Positions 24,859 through 34,324 are shown, counted from the first letter of the stretch. The stretch is DNA of 64,000 nucleotides from BOG-908 sp964242115 (GCA_964242115.1 CAXSZX010000010.1:77545-141544); one strand, 5' to 3'. Numbers and translations: made by a program. The notes: generated by a model from the sequence alone, not told the origin.

Positions 24859-27800
24859 TTACATGTGTGTCACGCCAACCAGCTCCACATGCGCGCCACC
24901 GCTGGTGGTGAGCCAAAGGTTGCCTCCCGACACCGACTCGTTGCTGAACACGGTGCTCCCCTGTCCAGGTGTCGCAAAGCCGTCCTGCGCCGACCAGTTC
25001 ACCACCGTCAGGCTGCCGACGGCACCCTGCGGCACCACGAACAGGTCGGCAGCACCGCCCTGCACGGTCAACGCGCCGGAGCCCAGGCTCACAGTGTCGT
25101 CGTTGCCAAGCGTGACCAGCGCGTTGCCTGCGCCACCGGCAAAGCTGTCCTGGCCGGCCCCGCCGGTCAGCGTGACGTTGCCCGACCCTGCACTGACGGT
25201 GTCGCCGCTGCCCAGCGTGGCAGACAGCCCCGCGTAGTAGCCGGCGGCCGCAGAGATGGTTGCCGCCCCGCCCGACACGGCGAGGCTGGCCACGCCACCC
25301 GGCAAGCTCTCACTGGCCGAGACGACGCCGCCGGCCAGCTTGACGACGCCGAAATCGTTGCCGCCGGCCGAGGCAAAGGCCACGGACGCGGCGCTGCCCA
25401 CCGTCACCGACCCGCCGCCGGCGCTGGTGAGGCTGTCCGCCCCGTCCAGCACGAACGAGGCGTAGGACCCTGCGGCCGCGGTGACGCTGGCAGCGCCGGT
25501 GACGCTCACCTGATCGTAGAGGCCCTGCACCGCGATGCGATCGGCGCCGTTGCTGGCCAGCGTGCTCTGGCCCGCCAGGCTGACCGTGTCTGCCGCGCCG
25601 GCCTGCGTGGTGACGCTGTCGTACATCCCGGCCAGGCTCGCCACCACGCCGCCGGCGCCGCCGCCGACCGTGTCCCCACCCACCTGGTCGGAGATGCTCA
25701 GCAGCCCCGCCCCGCCATGCACCACGTTACCGGCGCCGGCCAGCGTCACATTGGCCGCATCGGCCTCGCTGATGACGTTGCCGTAGGCCGAGACCGCGAC
25801 CTGGTCGTTGCCCGCGCCGGTCAGCGTGTCCCAGCGCGAAAGGTTGAGCTGGTCGGTTGAACCCTGCGCGGTGGTCAGCACGTCGTTGGCCTCGACGTTC
25901 GCCGCGAAGCCGCCGGCGCTGCCGGTGATGGTGTTGTAGCCGGCCAGGTCGACGACCGTGGACGCGGTGCCGGCGGAGATGACGTTGCCCCCGGTGGTCA
26001 GCACCAGCGTGCCGTTGCCGGAGGCGGGCTGCGCGCCGGACGAGGTGCCGCCGCTCGACGTAGCCGGCGCGCTGGGTGCGGCGCTGTAGCCGGGCAGTGC
26101 CACACCGACCAGGTCCACCGTGGTGCCATCCGACAGCGTCAGCAGTGTGTTGCCGCCGACGATCGTGCCGCTGGACACCGCCGGCCCGACGAAGCCGGTG
26201 TATTTCAGCTGGTCGGTGCCCTGCTTGAAGCCGGTGATGGTGGCAGTGCCGGCAGCGCCGGAGGCGAACACGTAAGTGTCGGTGCCGGTGCCGCCGGTGA
26301 CCGACGTCGTGCCGCTGCCGAAGGTCACCCGGTCGGCGCCGCCGCCCAGGCTGAAAGTGTCGGTGCCGGAGCCGCCGAACAGCGTGTCCGCGCCGGTGCC
26401 GCCGGTGATGCTGACCCGGCCGGTGCCGGCCACCACCGCCGCACCGGCAGGGCCGGTGGTGATGCTGATCAGCCCGGAATTGCCGATCTGGCCGGTCGCA
26501 GCACCGGACTGGATGGTGGCGGTGCTGGCACCGCCCTGCGGCGTATCGGCTTGGTCGCTCACCACTACCCGGCCGCCGGCGGCCAGCGTCAGCGCCAGGT
26601 CGCCGCCCAGGTCGACGATTTGCGCGTTTCCTGCAGAACCCACGGTGACGTTGCCGCTGACGCTGGCGGTCAGCTTCTCGCCCGCGCCGTCCAGCGCGTA
26701 GGCGTTAAAGCCGGCGCCGGTGATGGTGGCCGCACCGGTTGCGGTAATCGCCTCATAGTAGCTGGACGCGTCGATACGGTCGGCACCGGCGCTGTTGAGC
26801 ACGCTGTTGCGACCGCTCAGCGTGATCGTGTCCGTCGCACCCGCCTGGGTGACGATGGTGTCCCAGCCGGCCGACGCGGTCACGTTGATGCCGCCGGCGC
26901 CGCCGGTGATGCTGTTGGACCCTGCCGTGTCGTTCACCGTCAGCCTGGAGGTGCCGCCGCTGACCGCGTTGCCGCCGTTGACCAGGTTGAGCAGCGCCGG
27001 GCCGGGCGCGATGGTGTCGAGCGGCACGGCCTGGGACGGGTTGGTGACGACGTAGGTGGGCTCGATGGCCAGCGTGGTGTTGTTGCTGAGCGTGCCGCCG
27101 CCCATGACCAGCCTGGTCGGGTCGAAGCCGTAGAAGTAGTTGTTGCTGACCTGGGCCGATACCGTGAGCCCGTTGACGGCGGACTGGTTGAGCACGCCGA
27201 TGGCGTTGGCACCGAGGTCGTTAAGGATGGTGTTGCCGGTGATGCTGAGCGAGTTGTTGGCGTAGGCGTACTGCGTCTCGCCGCCGTAATGGATGGCCGG
27301 CCAGTTGGACGCGTCGGGCCCCTTCTCGATCAGGTTGTTGCTGATCACCGCGACACCGCCGTTGGGGATGTCGATGTCGTAGCTGGCCGTGCCGGTAGGG
27401 CCGTCGACGATCGTGTTGTTGGTGATCGTCGTGCTCATCGCGCGCGACTTGATCTCGTGGCCGACGTTCGCACCGGTGAAGGTGCTGTTCTCGATCAGGG
27501 CGGAGGCGACGGAGCCCACGTAGACGTTGTGAGTGTAGCCGTCGCCAGTGCCGTTGTCGGCGAACTCGCTATGGTTGATCACCACGGTGGCGGTGGGGTC
27601 CGGGTCGGCGAGAAGGCCTTCCTGCATGTTGTGGAAGTAGCAGTAGTTCACGTTGAGGTTGCCGCTTTCCAGGCGGATGCCGGAGACGTTGCCGTCCGGC
27701 GAGCCGTCCGAGCCGCCGGTGAAGCTGAAGCCCTGGATGGACAGGTTGGCGTCCACCGTCAGCAGCCCCTTGTCGTTGGGCGGCGGCGTGGTGGCCACCT

Positions 27801-28065
27801 CGTTGACCGTGCCGCCGACGGAGACGATCTTGAGGTCGCACCTGACCGTGGCGAAGTCGTTGGTGTAGGTGCCGGCGCGCACCGCGATGGTGTCGCCGCC
27901 GAGCGCCGCGCGGCAGGCGGCGCCCAAGGTTGCGAACTCCATGCCGGCGCCCACCGTCAGCACGGTTCCGGTGCTCAGCTCGAAGACCACCACCGGCGGC
28001 GTGAGGGTGGCCGACGGCGTGGGGGCGGCGGCGAGGTTTAACTTCGTTGACGTTGCCACGGGCAT
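24859..28065 (-). CDS. Large secreted RTX-like beta-helix protein
   Basis: A 1068-residue protein without a classical signal peptide. Residues about 30-330 form a right-handed parallel beta helix (pectate-lyase type: NNTIVDGPTGTASYD, SNNLIEKGPD). Beyond residue 370 come about three copies of a 115-residue module (TITGGAGGI, WDTIVTQAGATDTI, ADRIDASSYYEAI) mixed with RTX nonapeptides (GGTGADTLFGGSGTDTF). A closing unit ending VDLVGVAL is repeated at the C terminus as VELVGVTHM. This suggests calcium binding and type I secretion, though no transporter is in the window. AGGA precedes the ATG. Confidence 0.82.
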   Translation of the reverse strand: MPVATSTKLNLAAAPTPSATLTPPVVVFELSTGTVLTVGAGMEFATLGAACRAALGGDTIAVRAGTYTNDFATVRCDLKIVSVGGTVNEVATTPPPNDKGLLTVDANLSIQGFSFTGGSDGSPDGNVSGIRLESGNLNVNYCYFHNMQEGLLADPDPTATVVINHSEFADNGTGDGYTHNVYVGSVASALIENSTFTGANVGHEIKSRAMSTTITNNTIVDGPTGTASYDIDIPNGGVAVISNNLIEKGPDASNWPAIHYGGETQYAYANNSLSITGNTILNDLGANAIGVLNQSAVNGLTVSAQVSNNYFYGFDPTRLVMGGGTLSNNTTLAIEPTYVVTNPSQAVPLDTIAPGPALLNLVNGGNAVSGGTSRLTVNDTAGSNSITGGAGGINVTASAGWDTIVTQAGATDTITLSGRNSVLNSAGADRIDASSYYEAITATGAATITGAGFNAYALDGAGEKLTASVSGNVTVGSAGNAQIVDLGGDLALTLAAGGRVVVSDQADTPQGGASTATIQSGAATGQIGNSGLISITTGPAGAAVVAGTGRVSITGGTGADTLFGGSGTDTFSLGGGADRVTFGSGTTSVTGGTGTDTYVFASGAAGTATITGFKQGTDQLKYTGFVGPAVSSGTIVGGNTLLTLSDGTTVDLVGVALPGYSAAPSAPATSSGGTSSGAQPASGNGTLVLTTGGNVISAGTASTVVDLAGYNTITGSAGGFAANVEANDVLTTAQGSTDQLNLSRWDTLTGAGNDQVAVSAYGNVISEADAANVTLAGAGNVVHGGAGLLSISDQVGGDTVGGGAGGVVASLAGMYDSVTTQAGAADTVSLAGQSTLASNGADRIAVQGLYDQVSVTGAASVTAAAGSYASFVLDGADSLTSAGGGSVTVGSAASVAFASAGGNDFGVVKLAGGVVSASESLPGGVASLAVSGGAATISAAAGYYAGLSATLGSGDTVSAGSGNVTLTGGAGQDSFAGGAGNALVTLGNDDTVSLGSGALTVQGGAADLFVVPQGAVGSLTVVNWSAQDGFATPGQGSTVFSNESVSGGNLWLTTSGGAHVELVGVTHM

Positions 28066-28154
28066 CTTCCTGAAAACCGTTCTGGTTCTCAGTTTGCGAG
28101 AAAGATGCTTCCGACCGGTTAAAGTCCGGATTTTGGGTCGTAACGCTGGCGTGA

Positions 28155-28430
28155 GGAAGCAAGGCCTACTTTTTCGAGGAAAAGAAGCAAAAGCTTTCAC
28201 GACGGCTGTCGCGGTTGTCTCCGGTGAGCGCGCGACAGCCGAAGCAGGAGTTTGTTGACCCTTCTTTCAGTGTCCGTTGGAAACGTCAACTTGGTGTGTC
28301 AACTGGCGTGGCTCTCCAAGCACCGGAGCGGAGTGGCCTTCACCGCCATGAGCACGGGACCACGAGAATGCCACGTCGGATGGCGGCCAGGGTGCTTTCG
28401 AACGAACACTCAAATGAGAACCGCTTGCCT
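28155..28430. repeat. Family I element carrying a nested family II insert (28269-28410)
   Basis: The left arm is intact (AAGGCCTACTTTTTCGAGG, AAAGAAGCAAAAGC, GGCTGTCGCGG) and faces GCGCGACAGCC. The right arm (GTTTGTTGACCCTTCTTT) is interrupted, and resumes as GAGAACCGCTTGCC beside the stop of the next gene. The 363-base gap between the two beta-helix genes contains essentially only this. Confidence 0.8.
28269..28410. repeat. Family II structured repeat, copy 2
   Basis: Termini AGTGTCCGTT and AACGAACACT are inverted. GGCGTGGC (28305) can pair with GCCACGTC (28370) using one G-U pair. The loop again contains AGCACCGGAGC but is longer than in copy 1. Confidence 0.75.
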
Positions 28431-29370
28431 ACCTGGAGCTGCCGTCCCCCTTGAGCGCCTGCACCGCCCCCTTCAACACGTTCCGCCGCAGCATGGCCTC
28501 CGTCGCCGTCACGTTGCTGACGAACGCGGTGCGGTAGTCGCCGTCGTTGGTGAAGTGGTTGTCTTCGACTGTGATCTCGGCACTTGGCTGCTCGACGCCC
28601 TCTGCGCCGATGGAGATCGCGGCAGAATGGTTGCCGGAGTTGGGCCCTTTCTCCAGCGTGTTGTCACGCACGATCAGCGTGCCGCCGTTCGGCGCTTCGA
28701 TCAGGTAACTCGCGGTGCCGGCCGGCCCGTCCTGGATGTCGCAGCCGTCGACTTCGGTGCGCGCGGCACGCGACTTGATGTCGTGGCCCTCGCGCGTGTC
28801 GCGGAAAATACTGTCCTGCACGGTGAGGCTGGCGATCTGACCAGCGTAGATGGCGTGCGCGCAGTAGTCTCCGCACACGCCGTTCTTCTCGAAGATGCTA
28901 TGCCGCACAGTCAGCACCATGTCCGGCCTGGCGGCAGTCAGGATGCCGTCCTGGTTGTTGACGAAGCGCACGCCCTCAATGGTCAGGTTGCCGCCTTCGG
29001 CGCGGATGCCGGCGCCGTTGCCGTCTGCCACGCGTGCGCGGGTGACGGTGAGATTGCGGACGGTGTCCTCGCTGCCCTCGATCACCAGTAGCGCCTTGCC
29101 CTGGCAGGTCTTGTCGGTCAGCACCACGCTTGCGGCGTCGCCTACGCCCTCGATGGAGAGATGGCTGGCGGAGACCACGGCACAGTCGAAATACTGGCCA
29201 GGCGAGATCAGGATGCGATCCCCGTCGCTCGCAGCGGCGACTGCCGCGGACGGTTTTGCGTATGCTTTGCCCGGGCCTACCTCCAGCGTACGGGCCAGCG
29301 CCGGACGGCTCGCCGCCACTGCGAGCAGGCAGGCGGCAGCGGTCAGCAAACGTCTTGTCGGAAGCTGCAT
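28429..29370 (-). CDS. Secreted right-handed parallel beta-helix protein
   Basis: A 313-residue protein with a signal peptide (RRLLTAAACLLAVAASRPALA). Tandem beta-helix coils follow, such as LTIEGVRFVNNQDGIL, LTVRHSIFEKNGVC and AEITVEDNHFTNDG, as in pectate-lyase/NosD-like folds. It is clearly related to the N-terminal domain of the neighbouring 1068-residue protein: GHDIKSRA, DGPAGTASYLIEAPNGG and TLEKGPNSGNHSAAI match segment by segment. Possibly a polysaccharide lyase or epimerase; no catalytic residues could be assigned. Confidence 0.8.
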   Translation of the reverse strand: MQLPTRRLLTAAACLLAVAASRPALARTLEVGPGKAYAKPSAAVAAASDGDRILISPGQYFDCAVVSASHLSIEGVGDAASVVLTDKTCQGKALLVIEGSEDTVRNLTVTRARVADGNGAGIRAEGGNLTIEGVRFVNNQDGILTAARPDMVLTVRHSIFEKNGVCGDYCAHAIYAGQIASLTVQDSIFRDTREGHDIKSRAARTEVDGCDIQDGPAGTASYLIEAPNGGTLIVRDNTLEKGPNSGNHSAAISIGAEGVEQPSAEITVEDNHFTNDGDYRTAFVSNVTATEAMLRRNVLKGAVQALKGDGSSR

Positions 29371-29398
29371 GCTGGGCGTCACCTGGGCGTCGGGAGAA

Positions 29399-29535
29399 GC
29401 AAGCAAGGCCTTCTTTTCTGGAGAAAAGAAGCAGAAGACTTTTGTCCCGGCTGTCGCGGAGGTTTCTGCAGCGTGCGCTCAAGGAAACAAAAGTTTTTTG
29501 GTTCTTTTTTCCAAGATAGAACCGCTTGCCTTGCC
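29399..29535. repeat. Family I full element upstream of the beta-helix gene
   Basis: The arms are AAGGCCTTCTTTTCTGGAG with AAAAGAAGCAGAAG, and AAAGTTTTTTGGTTC with an impaired partner (CCAAGATAGAACC). GGCTGTCGCGG is present only on the left. It lies between co-directional genes, ending at the PEP-CTERM gene's stop. Confidence 0.85.
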
Positions 29536-29536
29536 T

Positions 29537-30304
29537 TCAACCGAACCGGCTGCGCCGGCGCGAGGCCATCGTCAGGCCCACCAGGCCGACGCCGAGCAGC
29601 GCGAAGGTTGCAGGCTCAGGAATAAAGGCCGGCGGCGGGTTGGAGGAAAAGGTCGCCACGATGTCCGCGGTGAAGTCGCTCAGCAAGCCATCCGGATCGA
29701 TCTCGAGGTCGGGGTTGAGCGCCGAGGAGACCCAGCCTGCGGTTAGTGTAGAATTGGCCTGGAACTTTACGAAATCGGAGCTGAAGGTTTCGGTATACGA
29801 CGCGTTCGCCTGGTTGGTGGCGCTGGAGCTGAAGCTCTGGCCACCGTCCGGTCCGATGATCGTCATGCCGTTCCCACCGGTTACTTTCGGCGTGATGGTC
29901 ACTGTCAGCAGGTTGTTCTGTCCCGCGGCGCGGCCGGCCAGCAGGTAGCTGATGGTGAAGGGGCTGTTGAAGGTCTGCAGGTCGTAGCCGCCGTTGCCGC
30001 TTGCCTGCGCGGTGGTGGTGACCCCGGCGCCGTTGTTGATGAGTTCGACCGCGGAGAGCTGGCCGCTCAGGTAGCTCGGCAGGTTGGCCACGTTCTCGTA
30101 GGTGAAATTCACCATGTCGCCGGTCGCCACGCTGGTGTTCAGCGTCGCCGAACTCACACCGTCGTTGGTGAACGTCAGGCCGTTGTTGCTGTCGGTATCG
30201 TTCACCTGCGCGAAGGTGACCGTCGGGGTGGACGTGGCCTGCGCCACGCCGGCAAACGTTACGGGAGCAAGCATTGCCGCCAGAGCTATCCCACGAAACT
30301 GCAT
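29537..30304 (-). CDS. PEP-CTERM sorting-signal exported protein
   Basis: A 255-residue exported protein with a signal peptide (FRGIALAAMLAPVTFAGVAQA), a Thr/Ser/Asn-rich beta-type body, and a C-terminal PEP-CTERM tripartite signal. The signal consists of PEPATFALLG, a hydrophobic stretch, and a basic end (SRRRSRFG). Such proteins are cut and anchored or released by an exosortase, and are usually co-regulated with exopolysaccharide. The ATG at 30304 has GGAG nine bases upstream. No exosortase is in this window. Confidence 0.9.
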   Translation of the reverse strand: MQFRGIALAAMLAPVTFAGVAQATSTPTVTFAQVNDTDSNNGLTFTNDGVSSATLNTSVATGDMVNFTYENVANLPSYLSGQLSAVELINNGAGVTTTAQASGNGGYDLQTFNSPFTISYLLAGRAAGQNNLLTVTITPKVTGGNGMTIIGPDGGQSFSSSATNQANASYTETFSSDFVKFQANSTLTAGWVSSALNPDLEIDPDGLLSDFTADIVATFSSNPPPAFIPEPATFALLGVGLVGLTMASRRRSRFG

Positions 30305-30505
30305 CACCTACTCCTCACGCCACCGTAGCTGGCCGTTGCGAAGTCATTATCACTGTGTCATGGATGTTGCAACCCAGTTCCGATTGAGAAATTGGAAATT
30401 TTTAGACCAGCAGCGGTTCGAGCCTAAAATTTAACGTCGGATGGCTTTGGCGCCAGCCTGCCGACCGGCTATCCTCCCACCCATCTCCAGCCACGGACAC
30501 GCCCC

Positions 30506-32434
30506 ATGTGCGGCATCGCCGGATTGTTCCACACGACGAGCGCCGAGCCAGTCGACCCCGCATCCATCAGGGCGATGACCGACGCGATCGCCCATCGCGG
30601 CCCGGACGGCGAGGGCTTCCACTTCGCACCCGGCGTGGCCCTGGGCCACCGCCGGCTCGCCATCATCGACCCGGCCGGCGGCCACCAGCCGATGTTCAAC
30701 GAGGACCACAGCGTCGCCATCGTGTTCAACGGCGAAATCTTCAACTTCGAAACGATCCGCGCCGAGCTGGCGGCGTGCGGCCACGTCTTCCGCAACCGCT
30801 GCGACACCGAAGCCATCGTGCACGCCTGGGAAGAGTGGGGAGCGGACTGCGTCACCCGCCTGTCCGGCCAGTTCGCCTTCGCGCTGTGGGACAGCACACG
30901 GCAAATCCTGTTCTGCGCCCGCGACCGCACCGGCGAGAAGCCGTTCTACTATTCAGACGTGGGCGGCACCTTCGTGTTCGCCTCGGAACTCGCCGCCCTC
31001 GCCGCCTACCCCGGAGTCTCGCGCCGCATCCGCGCGGACGCGGTGGACGACTTTTTCACCTACGGCTACGTGCCGGAGCCCGCAACGATCTTCCAGGGCG
31101 TCCACAAGCTGCCGGCAGCCCATACGTTACTGCTGGACCGCAGCGGTCGGCCGGCGCGGATCGCCCGCTACTGGTCACCGCCAGCCGCCACCACGCCCTG
31201 CAGCGAGGCCGACGCGATTCCCCTGTTGCGCGAGAAGCTCAGCCAGGCCGTCGCAAGCTGCCTGGTCGCCGACGTGCCGCTCGGCGCCTTTCTCTCCGGC
31301 GGCGTGGACAGCAGCGCCGTGGTGGCTGCAGCCGCCCCGCTGCGCCCCACCGGGCTGGACACCTTCACCATCGGCTTCGACGGCGCTGAGGACGAGACCC
31401 CCCACGCGCGCCTGGTCGCCGAGCGTTACGGCACGCGTCAGCACAACGACCGCGCCGCGGCCACCGACGTGATCGCCGGCGCCCGGGTGCAGGCCGCCGT
31501 GTTCGGCGAGCCGTTCGGCGACAGCTCCTCGGTCCCCACGCTGACCGTCTGCCGCCTAGCCCGCCGGCACGCCACGGTGGCCGTCTCCGGCGACGGCGGC
31601 GACGAGGTGTTCGGTGGCTACCGCCGATATCGCTGGCACAGCCTGGTCTCCGGCGTGCGCCGCCACCTGCCGCCGGCACTGCGCCGCAGCGCCATCGGCA
31701 CGCTGGCCGCTCTCTACCCCAAGCTCGACAGCGCGCCCCGCTTCCTGCGCGCCAAGGCAACGCTGACCGAGCTGAGCCTGGACGCGGCCGATGGCTACGC
31801 CCGCACCCTTACCCGCACCCACGCCGCACAGCGCCGCGCCCTGTTCAGCCCTACCCTGCGCGCGGCGATCGCCGGCCACGACCCGCACGCCCCCCTGCGC
31901 GCGGTGATGCAGGACGCCCACGAAGCCGACCCGGTGCTGCAGGCGCAGCTCGCCGACCTCGCCACCTGGCTGCCAGGCGACATCCTCACCAAGGTGGACC
32001 GCGCCAGCATGGCCGCCTCGCTGGAGGTGCGCGCCCCCTTTCTCGACCACACGTTCCTTTCCTGGGGCCTGAGCCTGCCGGCGCCGCTCAAGCTCGGCGC
32101 TGGCGGTGGCAAGCACGTGCTGAAACGCGCGCTGGAGCCGATGCTGCCGCGCGAGATTCTCTACCGCCCGAAACAGGGCTTCACCTCCGACCTGGCCCCG
32201 CTGTTCCGGCGCGAAATGGCCCGCCTGCGCGTGCTGCTGCTGGGCGAGACGATGCTCGACTCCGGCCTGTTCGACGCCGACGCGATCGACCGGCTGCTCG
32301 ACTCCCACGTGCGCGGCGCCGACCACGCGCAGACGATCTGGCTACTGCTCGCCTTCGAGGGCTTCCTGGCCCACTTGGCCGCACTGCCCCTGCCCCGTGC
32401 TGCAGAGGTGCCGGAGGCCGTCCAGCCCGCATGA
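30506..32434 (+). CDS. asnB: Asparagine-synthase-like amidotransferase, XrtA-associated type
   Basis: Class II glutamine amidotransferase fused to an ATP-pyrophosphatase, 642 residues. Cys2 of MCGIAG is the glutaminase nucleophile; AHRGPDGEG, NGEIFN and the synthase P-loop (FLSGGVDSS, about residues 264-272) are intact, as is SGDGGDEVFGGYRRYRW. Length and neighbourhood (PEP-CTERM protein, ligase, glycosyltransferase) fit the amidotransferase of exosortase-A loci, which probably amidates a surface sugar, rather than housekeeping asparagine synthesis. It overlaps the next gene by four bases. Confidence 0.88.
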   Translation: MCGIAGLFHTTSAEPVDPASIRAMTDAIAHRGPDGEGFHFAPGVALGHRRLAIIDPAGGHQPMFNEDHSVAIVFNGEIFNFETIRAELAACGHVFRNRCDTEAIVHAWEEWGADCVTRLSGQFAFALWDSTRQILFCARDRTGEKPFYYSDVGGTFVFASELAALAAYPGVSRRIRADAVDDFFTYGYVPEPATIFQGVHKLPAAHTLLLDRSGRPARIARYWSPPAATTPCSEADAIPLLREKLSQAVASCLVADVPLGAFLSGGVDSSAVVAAAAPLRPTGLDTFTIGFDGAEDETPHARLVAERYGTRQHNDRAAATDVIAGARVQAAVFGEPFGDSSSVPTLTVCRLARRHATVAVSGDGGDEVFGGYRRYRWHSLVSGVRRHLPPALRRSAIGTLAALYPKLDSAPRFLRAKATLTELSLDAADGYARTLTRTHAAQRRALFSPTLRAAIAGHDPHAPLRAVMQDAHEADPVLQAQLADLATWLPGDILTKVDRASMAASLEVRAPFLDHTFLSWGLSLPAPLKLGAGGGKHVLKRALEPMLPREILYRPKQGFTSDLAPLFRREMARLRVLLLGETMLDSGLFDADAIDRLLDSHVRGADHAQTIWLLLAFEGFLAHLAALPLPRAAEVPEAVQPA

Positions 32435-33516
32435 GCCAGCGCGATAGGCCAAGCCTCGCCTGGGTGTTCCCCGGCTTCGGCGTCGGCGGCGCGCAGGTCC
32501 GCTTCGCGTCGCTGGCGAACCACCTCGGCGATGCCTGCCGTCACCTGGTGATCTCGTTGAACGGCGAGGACGCCTGCCGAGAGAAGCTCGACCCTGGCCT
32601 CGACGTGCACTTCCCCGATGCTGGCCACGCCCGCCGCGCGGCGCTGCGGGCCGTCGCTACAGCGCGCGCCCGCCTTGCCGCAGCGCGGCCGGACTGCGTT
32701 ATCACCAGCAACTGGGGCGCGCTAGAATGGGCGGCCGGCGCGCGCCTGGCCGGGCTGCGCCACGTGCACGCCGAAGACGGGTTTGGCCCGGAGGAGCGCA
32801 GCACCCAGATACAACGCCGCGTACTGGCACGCCGCCTGGTGCTGCGCGGCAGCGACGTGGTGCTGCCCTCGCGCACCCTCCACCGCATCGCCGAGCAGGT
32901 CTGGGGCTTGCCGCCGCGCAAGCTGCATTACATTCCCAACGGCATCGACCTGGCCCGCTTCCGCGCACCGCCGCGCATGGAACTGCCGCCCGGCGAGGGT
33001 CCCGTCCTGGGCACCATCGCCGCACTGCGGCCGGAGAAGAACATCGCGCGCCTGCTGCGTGCCGTGGCCAGCCTGGACGCTGCCCAGCGCCCCCGCCTCG
33101 TCATCGTCGGCGACGGACCGGAACGGCTCGGCCTGCAGGCGCTGGCCCACACGCTGGGCATCGCCGACCGCACCCACTTTGCCGGCCACAGCACCGAGCC
33201 GGAACGCTGGATGACAAGCTTCGACGGCTTCGCCCTGTCGTCCGACACCGAGCAGATGCCGCTATCCCTGCTCGAAGCGATGGCGAGCGCCCTGCCCTGC
33301 GTGTGCACCGACGTCGGTGACGTGCGCGCAATGGTGGCCGCGCAGAACACGCCGTTCGTGACTGCGGTGGAGGACGGCGCCTTTGCCCAGGGTTTGCGCG
33401 CGCTGCTCGGGGGCGATCTTCGCGCGATCGGCGTGGCGAACCGGGCGAAGGCGGAAGCGGAATACGGACAGGCGGCGATGTTCGATCGATGGAAGGACGT
33501 GCTGAGAGTCGGGTGA
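32431..33516 (+). CDS. Glycosyltransferase family 4
   Basis: GT-B glycosyltransferase of 361 residues. The N-terminal acceptor domain starts with WVFPGFGVGGAQVRF. The C-terminal nucleotide-sugar domain contains YIPNGIDLARF, IGTIAALRPEKN-like AALRPEKNIARLL, and the EX7E-type end (SDTEQMPLSLLEAMASALPC). It probably adds a sugar to a lipid-linked oligosaccharide at the inner face of the membrane. It is coupled to the amidotransferase by an ATGA overlap, so the two act in one pathway. Confidence 0.9.
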   Translation: MSQRDRPSLAWVFPGFGVGGAQVRFASLANHLGDACRHLVISLNGEDACREKLDPGLDVHFPDAGHARRAALRAVATARARLAAARPDCVITSNWGALEWAAGARLAGLRHVHAEDGFGPEERSTQIQRRVLARRLVLRGSDVVLPSRTLHRIAEQVWGLPPRKLHYIPNGIDLARFRAPPRMELPPGEGPVLGTIAALRPEKNIARLLRAVASLDAAQRPRLVIVGDGPERLGLQALAHTLGIADRTHFAGHSTEPERWMTSFDGFALSSDTEQMPLSLLEAMASALPCVCTDVGDVRAMVAAQNTPFVTAVEDGAFAQGLRALLGGDLRAIGVANRAKAEAEYGQAAMFDRWKDVLRVG

Positions 33517-33545
33517 TGGACACCGCGCTTTCGTAGAAGCGTAAG

Positions 33546-33690
33546 GCAAGGCAAGCGGTTCTTTTTTGAAAAAAAGCACCAAAAACTTTGTGTCTCTGTC
33601 GGTGGGCCGTGGTGAGACATGTCGTTTCAGCTTCGCGCGACAGCGCTTATGAAGTTTTTTCTTCTTTCGCGGGAAGACGAATTGTTTGAC
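33546..33690. repeat. Family I element after the glycosyltransferase
   Basis: The left arm is good (GCAAGCGGTTCTTTTTTG, AAAAAAAGCACC, AAAAACTTTGTGTC). The right arm is decayed (GCGCGACAGCGC, GAAGTTTTTTCTTCTTTCG). Confidence 0.8.
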
Positions 33691-33905
33691 CTGCTCGATG
33701 ACTTGATCTTTAAACGGCCATTGCGCAGCCGCTGCTAAACGCAGAAAGCTCTGTCCGAGCGTTACGAAGAAGTTCGTACGCCTGCTCTTTGCCTGCGAAA
33801 CTTTCTGACCTTCTCAAGAAAGCCTCGATCGCCTTGGTCAAGGCAATCGAATATTAGTTCGTTCGAACTATACGTGCGAGCATAGGTCCTAACCTCCGAC
33901 TGCCG

Positions 33906-34043
33906 GAAGGAAGGCATGGCCTGCTTTTTTGCAAAAAGGCAGCAAAAAACTTTTGTTCCTGCTGTCGAGGCGATTTCTGCATCGCGCACCCAAGTGAACA
34001 AAAATCCTTTGGTTCTGTTTTCGAAAGGAACGCTTGGCTTGCC
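33906..34043. repeat. Family I element, full
   Basis: The left arm hairpin is changed to GGCCTGCTTTTTTG with CAAAAAGGCAGC. AAAAAACTTTTGTTCCTGCTGTCG follows. The right arm is AAAATCCTTTGGTTCTG with TTTTCGAAAGGAACGC. Both hairpins keep pairing despite base changes. Confidence 0.75.
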
Positions 34044-34324
34044 CGTTACAAGTCAACAGTTGGAGTCGCAGGTACCACACCAGCGGTCACAAGCTTTGGT
34101 CCCTCGACGGCAGGCGAGAAAGGCAAAGTAAACTTTTCTGAAAAAGCAGCCAAATTTGCAATCCATGCGTCGTGGAGTTTCTGCGCCACGAACGTTAGAG
34201 ACTATGAAAAAAGACTGCTTGCTTGTCTGTCGCCAGTCGAGACTTCGGTCCGATGGTATGAGCAACCAGTCTCAAACGATCGGAAGGTCCATTGTTCGCC
34301 ACCCTGTCAGGTGCCGGCGGCCGA

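Noticed and set aside
26551..28041. 496-codon plus-strand frame opposite the RTX-like protein
   Set aside because: Val/Asp/Arg repetition is the mirror of the glycine-rich repeats on the coding strand.
30385..30435. GGTTCGAGCC resembling a tRNA T-loop
   Set aside because: No acceptor, D or anticodon stems can be built upstream.
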